64,000 nt of DNA, from contig NZ_JARRIR010000005.1 in NCBI RefSeq assembly GCF_029601685.1, positions 186,001 through 250,000 of the forward strand, read 5' to 3'. Every line of letters begins with the position of its first letter. Position 1 is the first letter of the stretch. The translations under genes and the position numbers were made by a program. The notes beneath the pieces are model-generated. The model worked only from the letters and a program-made list of their open reading frames with translations. It ran no database searches and was not told the origin of the DNA. This DNA comes from Metarhizobium sp017305935 (GTDB lineage Bacteria > Pseudomonadota > Alphaproteobacteria > Rhizobiales > Rhizobiaceae). This document shows, in pieces, positions 1 to 8,683 of this stretch.

Positions 1-146
1 CCGGCGAAGGCCGCCGCCGCCAGCCCGTAGCCGATGCCCCAGGAAAGCGCCGGCCTTCGCTCGTAGCGCGCCACCAACAGGAAGGCGCTCCCGAAGGTCA
101 GGAGAATGAAAGGCAGCAGAAAGGCGAAATTATCGGCGGCTTCCAT
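1..146 (-). CDS. N-terminal fragment of a membrane protein, cut by the window edge
   Basis: Only the first 48 codons are visible, read leftward from the ATG at 144-146. They begin MEAADNFAFLLPFILLTFG and contain one clear membrane segment (about residues 8-25), a short basic loop (RYERRP) and the start of a second hydrophobic stretch. Some rhizobial GGDEF proteins start with a similar multi-helix sensor region, so a membrane diguanylate cyclase is possible, but no catalytic domain lies inside the window and this is a guess. The upstream ribosome-binding site is weak. Confidence 0.55.
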   Translation of the reverse strand, partial: MEAADNFAFLLPFILLTFGSAFLLVARYERRPALSWGIGYGLAAAAFA

Positions 147-230
147 CGGTCGTCCCGGCTCGTCGGCGGCTCGATGCGAGCCATGCTGCACTGCCACCGT
201 AGACCGGGCGTCTTAAGAAATGCAAAATGG

Positions 231-257
231 CCCGCGGCAAGACGGTCGTTGCCGCGG
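231..257 (-). terminator. Probable terminator of the dehydrogenase gene
   Basis: A strong hairpin has arms CCCGCGGCAA and TTGCCGCGGG around an 8-nt loop, followed on the minus strand by a short T-rich run. It lies 34 bases past the stop of the gene at 291-1334. Confidence 0.6.
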
Positions 258-290
258 GGAGATCGATATCGAAATGGGACAATGGCCTTT

Positions 291-1334
291 TCAGTCGAGC
301 ACGATCTGCAGCTTGACGTCGTCGGGCCGGCCTTCCACCGCCCGCTCGAAAGCCTTGATCGACTCCTCGAAGGAGAAGGTTTCCGAAATCAGCGGCTTGA
401 GATCGACGCGGCCCGAGCCGATGAGCGCGATCGCCCGCTCGTATTGATGGGCATAGCGAAAGACCGATTCGACGCGCAATTCCTTGGTCGACATGGTCGA
501 GACATCGAAGGCGATCGGCTGCACCGGCATGCCGACCACGACGATGACGCCGCCCGGACGCGGCAGTTCCATGATTGTTTCCCAGGCCTTCGGCGCGCCG
601 GAGCATTCGAAGACGACGTCGGCGCCCCAGCCGTCGGTCAGGCGGGAGATTTCCCCGGCAAGGTTCTTCTCGCGGATGTTGACGGGGATCACGCCCTGGT
701 AGCGCGCGGCGATGTCCAGCTTCGGCTGGGCGAGATCGGCGATGACGACGCGTGCGCAGCCGCCGGCGAGTGCTGCAATCGCCACCATGGTGCCGATCGG
801 CCCGGCGCCGAGCACCACAGCGGTGTCGCCGGGTGTGATCTTCGCCTTGGTCGCCGCCTGCATGCCCACCGCGAAGGGCTCGACCATCGCGCCCTCGGCA
901 AAGCTGACATTGTCGGGCAGCTTGAAGGTGTAATTGGCCGGATGCACCACATGCGCCGTCAGCACGCCATGGATCGGCGGCGTCGCCCAGAAGGTCACGG
1001 CCGGATCGACATTGTACATGCCCAGCCGGCTCGCCTTGGAGTTCGGATCGGGAATGCCGGGCTCCATGCAGACGCGGTCGCCGACCTTGAGATGCGTGAC
1101 GCCTTCGCCGACCTCGACCACCGTGCCGGCCGCCTCATGGCCGAGCACCATCGGCGCCTCGACGACAAACGGGCCGATCCTGCCATGCGTATAATAATGC
1201 ACGTCAGAACCGCAGACGCCGACGGTGTGGATCTTGATCTTCACCTGGCCCGGACCGGTGTCGAGCGGCAGGTCGATATCGCGAAGGGAAAGTTCGTTTT
1301 GACGTTCGAGAACGAGGGCGCGGACATTTGCCAT
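291..1334 (-). CDS. Zinc-dependent polyol dehydrogenase, probably xylitol dehydrogenase (D-xylulose reductase)
   Basis: A 347-residue medium-chain dehydrogenase, the usual length for the sorbitol/xylitol dehydrogenase branch. The catalytic zinc site is visible as GVCGSDVHY and GHEAAG near the N-terminus, and the NAD-binding Rossmann fold as GAGPIGTMVAIAAL around residue 170. The loop after VCMEP lacks the four cysteines of a structural zinc site, which fits the xylitol/sorbitol dehydrogenases better than classical alcohol dehydrogenases. It would oxidise xylitol or a related polyol to the ketose with NAD. The start MANVRAL is chosen because GGAGGA lies 7 bases upstream; an in-frame ATG five codons earlier overlaps that site. 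Exact substrate is inferred. Confidence 0.85.
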   Translation of the reverse strand: MANVRALVLERQNELSLRDIDLPLDTGPGQVKIKIHTVGVCGSDVHYYTHGRIGPFVVEAPMVLGHEAAGTVVEVGEGVTHLKVGDRVCMEPGIPDPNSKASRLGMYNVDPAVTFWATPPIHGVLTAHVVHPANYTFKLPDNVSFAEGAMVEPFAVGMQAATKAKITPGDTAVVLGAGPIGTMVAIAALAGGCARVVIADLAQPKLDIAARYQGVIPVNIREKNLAGEISRLTDGWGADVVFECSGAPKAWETIMELPRPGGVIVVVGMPVQPIAFDVSTMSTKELRVESVFRYAHQYERAIALIGSGRVDLKPLISETFSFEESIKAFERAVEGRPDDVKLQIVLD

Positions 1335-1404
1335 GAATGGTTCCTCCAAATGTTCGCAACCTATACAAATTCGGCGCGAAAATCGATTCCCCTCAGGCGG
1401 ATTT

Positions 1405-1776
1405 TCAGCGCGCCAGCTTGCCCTCTTCGGCCTTGTAGAAATACTGGCTGGCCACCAGCCATCCCTTCAATGGCCGCAGCGGCGGAATACAGGTCGCAAG
1501 CATGAACGGCAGGGTGATGACCAAATGCGCCCAGAGCGGCGCCGAGAACGCCACTTCAAGCCAGACCCCGAGCAGCACCGAAGGCACGCAGGCGAAGCAG
1601 ATGACGAAGAAGGCCGGGCCATCGGCCGGATCGGCGAAACCGTAATCCAGCCCGCAGACCTCGCAGGACGGCCGCATCGACAGGAAACCCTTGAAGATAT
1701 GGCCCTGACCACAGCGCGGGCAGCGTCCACGGATGCCGGTCTGCATCGGGGGTAGAGGGGGCCACTGGCTTTCCAT
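1405..1776 (-). CDS. DUF983 family membrane protein with zinc ribbon
   Basis: This 123-residue protein has two CxxC knuckles near the N-terminus (CPRCGQGHIF and CEVCGLDYG), typical of the DUF983 family, followed by two membrane helices at about residues 55-75 and 80-100. Function is unknown; in alphaproteobacteria the family is often found close to terminal-oxidase genes, and here the cyo operon starts 1.9 kb away. The start MESQWPPLPP follows GGAG at 8 bases; the open frame continues upstream but without a good start. The gene stands alone between the dehydrogenase and the transporter. Confidence 0.85.
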   Translation of the reverse strand: MESQWPPLPPMQTGIRGRCPRCGQGHIFKGFLSMRPSCEVCGLDYGFADPADGPAFFVICFACVPSVLLGVWLEVAFSAPLWAHLVITLPFMLATCIPPLRPLKGWLVASQYFYKAEEGKLAR

Positions 1777-1910
1777 GACGGTTTCTCCTGTCATTGACGG
1801 CGTATCATGCATACAATTACATGAATGATTGCAGTCAATCAAATAGGAATTCCGCAAATCGGCGTCGATAGGCCAGATTGACGCAGCCAATGGATGCCGC
1901 ACAGCGGCGG

Positions 1911-1940
1911 AAACAAAAAGGGAGCCCGGAGGCTCCCTTG
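1911..1940 (-). terminator. Rho-independent terminator of the MHS transporter gene
   Basis: On the minus strand a perfect GGGAGCC/GGCTCCC stem with a TCCG loop is followed by TTTTTGTTT. It sits 24 bases beyond the stop of the transporter at 1964-3304. Confidence 0.85.
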
Positions 1941-1963
1941 TTATTGATCGCTGATTGACCGGA

Positions 1964-3304
1964 TCAATTGTCCTTGCGCCGTACCGGCAGGCGTTCGCTG
2001 ACGAACAGCGCCAGGATGGTGCAGATCGCACCCGACAGCAGATAATAGCCGACGAAGGGCAGGCCGAATTTGCTGGACAGCGTCAGCGCCACCAGCGGCG
2101 CGAAGCCGGCGCCGATCAGCCAGGACAAATCCGAGGTCAGCGCCGCGCCGCTATAGCGATAGCCGAGGCTGAAGCGCGAGGAGACCGAGCCGGCCGCCTG
2201 GCCGAAGGACAGGCCGAGCACGCCGAAGCCCATGATGACGAAGGCGTCCTGCCCGCCATTGCCGGAGCCGATCAGCCACGGCGCCAGGAAGCTGAACGCC
2301 GCGATTAGGATCGCCGAAACGAAAAGTTGCGCCCGGCGACCGATCATGTCGGCGATCGGCCCGGAGACGACGATGGCGGCGATGCCGACCGCAGCACCTG
2401 CGACCTGCACCAAAAGGAAGGTGCTGGTCGACTGGTTGCCGAACAGGGTCATCCACCCCAGCGGGAAGATGGTGACCAGATGGAACATGGCGAAGCTGGC
2501 GAGCGGCACGAAGGCGCCGATCAGGATATCGCGGCCATGGACACTGACGACATCGACGACCGAGCGCGCCTCGAGCTCGTGCTGCTCGAGCAGCGTGCCG
2601 AATTCCTGGGTCATGACCAGGCGCAACCGGGCAAAGAGCGCCACGACGTTGATGGCAAAGGCGACGAAGAAGGGATAGCGCCAGCCCCAGCTCAAGAAAT
2701 CCTCGCTCGACAGGCTGGCGACCAGATAGGCGAACAGGATGCTGGCCAGCGCGAAGCCGATCGGCGCGCCGAGTTGCGGGATCATTGCATACCAGCCGCG
2801 GCGTTTGTGCGGCGCATTGAGGGCCAGCAGCGAGGCGAGCCCGTCCCAGGCGCCGCCCAGCGCGAAACCCTGGCCAAGCCGGAACAGCGCCAGCAGCGCC
2901 ACCGACCACATGCCGAGCGTCTCGTAACCGGGCAGGAAGCTGATCGCAGCCGTCGAGCCGCCGAGAACGAACAGCGCGATCGTCAGCTTGGTGCCGCGTC
3001 CGTGGCGGCGGTCGATCTCCATGAACACCACCGAGCCGATCGGACGGGCGATGAAGGCCAGCGAAAAGATCGCGAAGGAATAGAGCGTCGCCGTCAGCCG
3101 GTCCGGCGCGAAGGGAAACATCACCTGCGGGAAGACCAGCACCGAGGCGAGTCCGTAGACGAAGAAGTCGAAGAATTCCGACATGCGCCCGATGATGACG
3201 CCGAGCGCGATATTGCCCGGCGAGACATGCTCTCCGGCATGCATGCGGCGGGCGTCGCGTTCGAGAGCGGACGACGTCGGCCTCAGATTCGTTGCAGCGG
3301 TCAT
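1964..3304 (-). CDS. MFS transporter, metabolite:H+ symporter (MHS) type
   Basis: A 446-residue, 12-helix major facilitator. The segment FFDFFVYGLASVLVFPQVMF in helix 1 and FARPIGSVVFMEIDRRHGRG after helix 2 (here FIARPIGS followed by DRRHGRG) match the MHS branch, which takes up citrate, ketoglutarate, shikimate, proline/betaine and similar solutes with protons. The substrate cannot be read from sequence. The start MTAATNLRP was chosen because GAGGAGG lies 11 bases upstream; the frame stays open further but gains only arginine-rich, non-family sequence. It is divergent from cyoA across a 355-bp spacer, an arrangement that recurs, as far as I recall, in related rhizobia. Confidence 0.85.
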   Translation of the reverse strand: MTAATNLRPTSSALERDARRMHAGEHVSPGNIALGVIIGRMSEFFDFFVYGLASVLVFPQVMFPFAPDRLTATLYSFAIFSLAFIARPIGSVVFMEIDRRHGRGTKLTIALFVLGGSTAAISFLPGYETLGMWSVALLALFRLGQGFALGGAWDGLASLLALNAPHKRRGWYAMIPQLGAPIGFALASILFAYLVASLSSEDFLSWGWRYPFFVAFAINVVALFARLRLVMTQEFGTLLEQHELEARSVVDVVSVHGRDILIGAFVPLASFAMFHLVTIFPLGWMTLFGNQSTSTFLLVQVAGAAVGIAAIVVSGPIADMIGRRAQLFVSAILIAAFSFLAPWLIGSGNGGQDAFVIMGFGVLGLSFGQAAGSVSSRFSLGYRYSGAALTSDLSWLIGAGFAPLVALTLSSKFGLPFVGYYLLSGAICTILALFVSERLPVRRKDN

Positions 3305-3659
3305 ATCGACAAACGCCTCCTCATTCAGCAATGCCAGCGTCAAAGCATCGCAGCCACGATGGTTCAACAAAGCGGAAAGCATATCAAGCCCGCTTGCGTC
3401 AAATAGTTCATCAAATTCATGCGCGCGGCAATTTGCCCGATTATGGCGTGTCTCTCTGGCGATCTGCGCGATTCCCGATATATTGGCTTTCGTCAAGCCG
3501 CGAACCCGGGCGCGGCGCGGCCAGAACTCCGGATCCAAGCGTTCCGAGAGACGATTTCGCATTGCGACAGCGATGCTGCACTGCGACCAAAGACCTCATA
3601 TCCCTCGCCGCGACGATGCATTAGTCGCGGTCTGACCGATTGAAGAAGAGCTTGGACCC
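3305..3659. other. Divergent intergenic region between the MHS transporter and cyoA
   Basis: 355 bases that must hold the promoters of both flanking units. I looked for FNR/FixK-type TTGAT-N4-ATCAA boxes and saw none with both half-sites. The minus frame remains open through part of it but shows no coding character. Confidence 0.5.
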
Positions 3660-4799
3660 GTGAGAAGCCTGTCGAAGATTTACCGCTTTGCCCTCCTCCT
3701 GCCGCTGCTGATGCTGGCCGGCTGCAATCTGGTGGTGATGGCGCCCTCCGGCGACATCGCCGCGCAACAGCGGGACCTGATCCTGGTCTCGGTCGTCCTG
3801 ATGCTGCTGATCATCGTGCCGGTCATGGCGCTGATCATGCTGTTCGCCTGGCATTACCGCCATACGAACACCGAGGCGCATTACGATCCCGACTGGCACC
3901 ATTCCACGGCGCTGGAAGTGGTCATCTGGTCGGCGCCGCTGGTCATCATCATCGCGCTCGGCGCCGTTACCTGGATCAGCACCCACAAGCTCGATCCCTA
4001 CCGGCCGCTCGACCGCATCGATGCCGAGCGCCCCGTCCCCGCCGGCGTCAAGCCGCTGACGGTGGAGGTCGTGGCGCTCGACTGGAAATGGCTGTTCGTC
4101 TATCCCGAGTTCGGCATCGCCACCGTCAACGAGATGGCCGCCCCCGTCGACAGGCCGATCGATTTCAAGATCACCGCCTCCTCGGTGATGAACTCCTTCT
4201 ACATTCCCGCGCTCGCCGGCCAGATCTACGCCATGCCCGGCATGCAGACCAAGCTGCACGCCGTCATCAACCAGCCCGGCGAATTCGACGGCTTCTCCGC
4301 CAATTACAGCGGCGAAGGCTTTACCCATATGCGCTTCAAGTTCCACGGGTTCGACGCCAAGGGTTTCGACGACTGGGTGGCCCGCGCCAAATCGCAAGGC
4401 ACCGCGCTCAATCGCGACACCTACCTCAAGCTCGAAAAACCGAGCGAACGCGAGCCGGTGCGCTACTATGCCAGCGTCGAGAACGGCCTCTTCGACGCTA
4501 TCCTCAATCTCTGCGCCCAGCCCGGCAAGATGTGCATGAACGAGATGATGCATATCGACATGAAGGGCGGCGCAGGCAAGGAAAGCGCCGAAAACCGCGA
4601 GAGGCTGCAATACGACAACCGCCATGCCGAGCAGGGCGAGAAAGCCCCCGCCGCCACCTTCCCGGCGACCGGCCAGCCTGCCTTCAGCGACGAGAAGCCG
4701 GAGGGCACCGGCACCCAGTCCGGCGGGCACGAGGGCCATTCGATGCCCGGCATGGATCATGGCGGCGATCCGGCCCCGGCCCAGCTCAATGCCGAATGA
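3660..4799 (+). CDS. cyoA: Cytochrome o ubiquinol oxidase subunit II
   Basis: A 379-residue lipoprotein: the signal peptide ends in LMLAGC with Cys22 as the lipidated residue, and two membrane helices follow at about 41-63 and 83-107. The periplasmic domain carries DWKWLFVYPEFGIATVNEM, diagnostic for CyoA, and lacks the copper-A cysteines of cytochrome c oxidase subunit II, so electrons come from quinol. The C-terminus is extended and rich in His/Met/Gly (HEGHSMPGMDHGGD), which could bind metal. Start is GTG at 3660. First gene of cyoABCD plus SURF1; 57 bases separate it from cyoB. Confidence 0.95.
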   Translation: MRSLSKIYRFALLLPLLMLAGCNLVVMAPSGDIAAQQRDLILVSVVLMLLIIVPVMALIMLFAWHYRHTNTEAHYDPDWHHSTALEVVIWSAPLVIIIALGAVTWISTHKLDPYRPLDRIDAERPVPAGVKPLTVEVVALDWKWLFVYPEFGIATVNEMAAPVDRPIDFKITASSVMNSFYIPALAGQIYAMPGMQTKLHAVINQPGEFDGFSANYSGEGFTHMRFKFHGFDAKGFDDWVARAKSQGTALNRDTYLKLEKPSEREPVRYYASVENGLFDAILNLCAQPGKMCMNEMMHIDMKGGAGKESAENRERLQYDNRHAEQGEKAPAATFPATGQPAFSDEKPEGTGTQSGGHEGHSMPGMDHGGDPAPAQLNAE

Positions 4800-4856
4800 C
4801 CGCAGACTTCGTGGCGCGGCACGCGTCGAGACGACATCAATGAACAGGTTGACCCG

Positions 4857-6869
4857 ATGTTTTCCAATCCTGACCTCGTGAAGTTCATCTTCGGCCGGTT
4901 GACGCTGGAGGCGATCCCCTATCACGAGCCGATCCTGGTGGTGACCTTCCTCGCGGTCGCCGTCGGCGGCCTCGCGCTGCTTGCCGCGCTGACCTATTTC
5001 AAGGTCTGGGGCTATCTCTGGCGCGAATGGATCACCAGCGTCGACCACAAGAAGATCGGCATCATGTATGTAATCCTGGCGCTGATCATGCTGCTGCGCG
5101 GCTTCTCCGACGCCATCCTGATGCGCATCCAGCAGGCCATCGCCTTTGGCGGCTCCGAAGGCTACCTGCCGCCGCACCACTACGACCAGATCTTCACCGC
5201 CCACGGCGTCATCATGATCTTCTTCGTGGCCATGCCGCTGGTTACCGGCCTGATGAACTTCGTCGTGCCGCTGCAGATCGGCGCCCGCGACGTTTCCTTT
5301 CCCTTCCTCAACAACTTCTCCTTCTGGATGACCACCGCCGGCGCCATCGTGGTGATGATCTCGCTGTTCATCGGCGAATTCGCCCGCACCGGCTGGCTGG
5401 CCTATCCGCCGCTGTCGGGGGCCGACTACAGTCCGGGCGTCGGGGTGGATTATTACATCTGGGGCCTGCAGGTGGCCGGCGTCGGCACGACTTTGTCAGG
5501 CATCAACCTGATCGCCACTATCCTGAAGATGCGCGCGCCCGGCATGACGATGATGAAGATGCCGGTCTTCACCTGGACCTCGTTCTGCACCAACGTGCTG
5601 ATCGTCGCCACCTTCCCGATCCTGACCGGTGTCCTGGCGCTTTTGTCGCTCGACCGCTACGTCGGCACGCATTTCTTCACCAACGACCTCGGCGGCAATC
5701 CGATGATGTATATCAACCTCATCTGGATCTGGGGCCACCCGGAGGTCTACATCCTGGTGCTGCCTGCCTTCGGCATCTTCTCCGAGGTCGTCGCCACCTT
5801 CTGCGGCAAGCGCCTGTTCGGCTATGCCTCGATGGTCTACGCCACCTGCGTGATCATGATTCTCTCCTATATCGTCTGGCTGCACCACTTCTTCACCATG
5901 GGTTCGGGCGCCAGCGTCAACGCCTTCTTCGGCATCACCACCATGGTGATCTCGATTCCCACGGGAGCGAAGATCTTCAACTGGCTGTTCACCATGTTCC
6001 GCGGCCGCATCCGCTACGAGGTGCCGATGCTGTGGACGGTGGGCTTCATGTTCACCTTCGTCATCGGCGGCATGACCGGCGTCATGCTCGCGGTGCCGCC
6101 GGCCGACTTCGTGCTGCACAACTCGCTGTTCCTGATCGCCCACTTCCACAATGTCATTATCGGCGGCGTGCTGTTCGGCCTGTTCGCCGGCATCAACTAC
6201 TGGTTCCCCAAGGCCTTCGGCTTCAAGCTGGATCCGTTCTGGGGCAAGCTGTCCTTCTGGTTCTGGCAGATCGGCTTCTGGTTCGCCTTCGGGCCGCTCT
6301 ACGTGCTCGGCCTGATGGGCGTCACCCGCCGCCTCAGCCAGTTCGAGGATCCCTCGCTGCAGATCTGGTTCATCATCGCCGCCTTCGGCGCCTTCCTGAT
6401 CGCGCTCGGCATCGGCTCCTTCCTGGTGCAGCTTTTCGTCAGCTTCCGCAATCGCGAGGCATTGCGCGACGATACCGGCGATCCCTGGGACGGGCGCACG
6501 CTGGAATGGGCGACCTCCTCGCCGCCGCCGGACTACAACTTCGCCTTCACGCCCGTCGTCCACGACAATGACAGCTGGTACGACATGAAGAAGCGCGGCC
6601 ATGTGCGCCCGCTCGAAGGCTTCCGCCCCATCCACATGCCGAAGAACACCGGCACCGGCTTTATCCTCAGCGTGCTCAGCATCGGCCTTGCCTTCGGCCT
6701 GATCTGGTACATGTGGTGGCTGGTCGCGCTTGCCTTCGTCGGCATCATCGTCGTCTCGATCGCCCATACCTTCAACTACAAGCGCGACTTCTACATTCCC
6801 GCCGATGTCGTCGCCGCGACCGAGGACAGCCGCACCGCGCGCCTCGCCGCCCAGCAGGGAGCGCAATGA
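4857..6869 (+). CDS. cyoB: Cytochrome o ubiquinol oxidase subunit I
   Basis: This 670-residue heme-copper oxidase core subunit has the expected CyoB length and about 15 membrane helices. Heme and copper ligands are visible: TAHGVIMIFF, the CuB site with the His-Tyr cross-link pair in WGHPEVYILVLPAFG, HHFFTMG, and the double histidine region IAHFHNVIIGG. It reduces oxygen to water and pumps protons at the inner membrane using ubiquinol. The stop TGA overlaps the start of cyoC (ATGA), so the two are translationally coupled. Confidence 0.97.
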   Translation: MFSNPDLVKFIFGRLTLEAIPYHEPILVVTFLAVAVGGLALLAALTYFKVWGYLWREWITSVDHKKIGIMYVILALIMLLRGFSDAILMRIQQAIAFGGSEGYLPPHHYDQIFTAHGVIMIFFVAMPLVTGLMNFVVPLQIGARDVSFPFLNNFSFWMTTAGAIVVMISLFIGEFARTGWLAYPPLSGADYSPGVGVDYYIWGLQVAGVGTTLSGINLIATILKMRAPGMTMMKMPVFTWTSFCTNVLIVATFPILTGVLALLSLDRYVGTHFFTNDLGGNPMMYINLIWIWGHPEVYILVLPAFGIFSEVVATFCGKRLFGYASMVYATCVIMILSYIVWLHHFFTMGSGASVNAFFGITTMVISIPTGAKIFNWLFTMFRGRIRYEVPMLWTVGFMFTFVIGGMTGVMLAVPPADFVLHNSLFLIAHFHNVIIGGVLFGLFAGINYWFPKAFGFKLDPFWGKLSFWFWQIGFWFAFGPLYVLGLMGVTRRLSQFEDPSLQIWFIIAAFGAFLIALGIGSFLVQLFVSFRNREALRDDTGDPWDGRTLEWATSSPPPDYNFAFTPVVHDNDSWYDMKKRGHVRPLEGFRPIHMPKNTGTGFILSVLSIGLAFGLIWYMWWLVALAFVGIIVVSIAHTFNYKRDFYIPADVVAATEDSRTARLAAQQGAQ

Positions 6870-7495
6870 TGAGCGAACCGACCGTCCAGACCATCGGCGA
6901 CGAAGCGCCGCAGTTCTATCTCACCGAAGACCATCATCCCGAGAGCAGCACCAGCCTCGGCTTCTGGCTCTACCTGATGAGCGACTGCCTGATCTTCGCA
7001 ACCTTGTTCGCAACTTACGCCGTCGTCGGCCGCAATTATGCGGCCGGCCCCTCGCCGGCCGACCTGTTCGACCTGCCGCTGGTGGCGGTCAACACCGCCA
7101 TGCTGCTGTTCTCGTCGATCACTTACGGTTTCGCCATGCTGCAGATGGAGCGCGGCGCCAAGGCCGAGACGCTGTTCTGGCTGGCGGTCACCGGCCTGTT
7201 CGGCGCCGCCTTCCTCGGGCTCGAACTCTACGAGTTCAACCACCTGATCCATGAGGGCGCCGGTCCCACCCGCAGCGCTTTTCTCTCGGCCTTCTTCACG
7301 CTGGTCGGCACCCATGGCCTCCACGTCACCTTCGGCATCATCTGGCTGGTGACGCTGATGGTGCAGGTCTCCATGCACGGGCTGATCCCCGAAAATCGCC
7401 GTCGCCTGATGTGCCTCAGCATGTTCTGGCACTTCCTCGACGTCATCTGGATCGGCGTCTTTTCCTTCGTCTACCTGATGGGAGTCCTCGGATGA
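6866..7495 (+). CDS. cyoC: Cytochrome o ubiquinol oxidase subunit III
   Basis: A 209-residue subunit with five predicted membrane helices, as expected for CyoC (shorter than seven-helix CoxC). Family segments include FWLYLMSDCLIFATLFATY, FFTLVGTHGLHVTFGI and FWHFLDVIWI. It stabilises the oxidase core. Two adjacent ATGs (6866 and 6869) are possible starts; the first overlaps the cyoB stop. Its own stop overlaps the cyoD start by the same ATGA arrangement. Confidence 0.96.
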   Translation: MMSEPTVQTIGDEAPQFYLTEDHHPESSTSLGFWLYLMSDCLIFATLFATYAVVGRNYAAGPSPADLFDLPLVAVNTAMLLFSSITYGFAMLQMERGAKAETLFWLAVTGLFGAAFLGLELYEFNHLIHEGAGPTRSAFLSAFFTLVGTHGLHVTFGIIWLVTLMVQVSMHGLIPENRRRLMCLSMFWHFLDVIWIGVFSFVYLMGVLG

Positions 7496-7884
7496 GCTCG
7501 AACGCACCCGCGCACCAGGATGCGCATCACGACCACGGTCATGGCCACACGGCCGGACACGGCAGCTTCAGGGACTACATGACCGGCTTCGTCCTGTCGG
7601 TCATCCTCACCGCCATTCCCTTCTGGCTGGTCATGTCCGGCGTCATCGAAAACCGCATCGTCACCGCCGCGCTGGTGATGGCGATCGGCGCTGTGCAGAT
7701 CGTCGTCCACATGATCTATTTTCTGCACATGAACAGCCGCTCCGAAGGCGGATGGACGATGCTGGCGTTGATCTTCACCATCATCATCGTCGTCATCGCC
7801 CTGTCCGGCTCGCTCTGGGTCATGCATCACCTCAATGCCAACATGATGCCGATGAGCCCCGACATGATGCGCAACATGCCCTGA
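7492..7884 (+). CDS. cyoD: Cytochrome o ubiquinol oxidase subunit IV
   Basis: A 130-residue protein with a His-rich N-terminal tail (DAHHDHGHGHTAGHG) and three membrane helices, the layout of CyoD. The central QIVVHMIYFLHM segment is typical of the family. It assists assembly of the CuB centre during biogenesis of the bo3 oxidase. Start ATG overlaps the cyoC stop. The His-rich head is longer than in E. coli CyoD and might bind metal; that is inference. Confidence 0.93.
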   Translation: MSSNAPAHQDAHHDHGHGHTAGHGSFRDYMTGFVLSVILTAIPFWLVMSGVIENRIVTAALVMAIGAVQIVVHMIYFLHMNSRSEGGWTMLALIFTIIIVVIALSGSLWVMHHLNANMMPMSPDMMRNMP

Positions 7885-7889
7885 TCCCC

Positions 7890-7916
7890 GGGCGGACCGC
7901 CGAGGCCCGCCCTTTT
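7890..7916 (+). terminator. Hairpin with T-tract between cyoD and the SURF1 gene
   Basis: GGGCGG pairs with CCGCCC around an 11-nt loop and is followed by TTTT. It could attenuate transcription into the SURF1 gene rather than end it, since that gene begins 24 bases later. Confidence 0.4.
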
Positions 7917-7939
7917 CCGTCCAGACGAAACTGAGACCG

Positions 7940-8671
7940 ATGTCCGAACCGAGCGCCGCACCGGCCCGTCCCCGCCGGACCCGCCTGATCCTTGCCGCGC
8001 TCGCCGTCTTCACCGTCTTTGCGCTGGCCGCGCTCGGCACCTGGCAGGTGCAGCGTCTCTTCTGGAAACGCGACCTGATCGCCCGCATCGACGCCCGCAT
8101 CCATGCCGAGCCCGCAGCCCCGCCGGCAAAGGCGCAATGGCCCGGCATCAACCCCCGCGACGACGAATACCGCCGCCTGCGCCTCGAAGGCGTTTTCGAC
8201 AATTCCAGGGAAACGCTGGTCTATGCCTCGACCGAACTCGGTCCCGGCGCCTGGGTGGTCACGCCGCTGGCGCAGGCCGACGGCACCACGATCCTCGTCA
8301 ATCGCGGCTTCGTGCCGGGCGAGAAACGCGATCCGGAAAGCCGCGCCGCCGGGCAGCCGCAAGGCCCCGTCACCGTCACCGGCCTGATGCGCATGGACGA
8401 GCCGGGCGGCACGCTGCTGCAAGCCAACCGCCCCGACGAAAACCGCTGGTATTCGCGCGACACCAGGGCGATTGCCGCCGCGCGCGGGCTCGCCGATGTC
8501 GCCCCCTATTTCGTCGATGCCGACGCCACGCCCAATTCCGGCGGCTGGCCGGTCGGCGGGCTGACGCGGGTCGCCCTGCCGAACAGCCATCTGATGTATG
8601 CGGTCACCTGGTATGCGATGGCCATCGGCCTCGCGGCGGCGCTGGTCCAGGTCTTCCGCCGCCGCTGGTGA
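7940..8671 (+). CDS. SURF1 family oxidase assembly protein
   Basis: This 243-residue protein has the SURF1 plan: one membrane helix at the N-terminus (about 12-32), a soluble periplasmic domain, and one helix at the C-terminus (about 215-235). Family motifs include GTWQVQRLFWKRDLI, the ILVNRGFVPG segment and YAVTWYAMAIGLAAAL. SURF1 proteins help insert heme a/o into the oxidase core. Its place directly after cyoD says it serves the cyo oxidase. No heme O synthase (cyoE) lies in this operon, so that gene must be elsewhere. Confidence 0.92.
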   Translation: MSEPSAAPARPRRTRLILAALAVFTVFALAALGTWQVQRLFWKRDLIARIDARIHAEPAAPPAKAQWPGINPRDDEYRRLRLEGVFDNSRETLVYASTELGPGAWVVTPLAQADGTTILVNRGFVPGEKRDPESRAAGQPQGPVTVTGLMRMDEPGGTLLQANRPDENRWYSRDTRAIAAARGLADVAPYFVDADATPNSGGWPVGGLTRVALPNSHLMYAVTWYAMAIGLAAALVQVFRRRW

Positions 8672-8683
8672 GCGGCGTATCCC

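Noticed and set aside
3305..3562. N-terminal extension of the MHS transporter by 86 codons
   Set aside because: The added sequence is arginine-rich, not membrane-like, and the internal ATG at 3304 has a good ribosome-binding site and the family start.
3660..4799. Cytochrome c oxidase subunit II (coxB)
   Set aside because: The copper-A cysteines are missing and the CyoA-specific segments and lipobox are present, so it is a quinol oxidase subunit.
3621..5204. Long open frame on the minus strand opposite cyoA and cyoB
   Set aside because: It is opposite well-conserved cyo genes, is rich in His, Gly, Asp and Arg typical of shadow frames in GC-rich DNA, and has no family motif.
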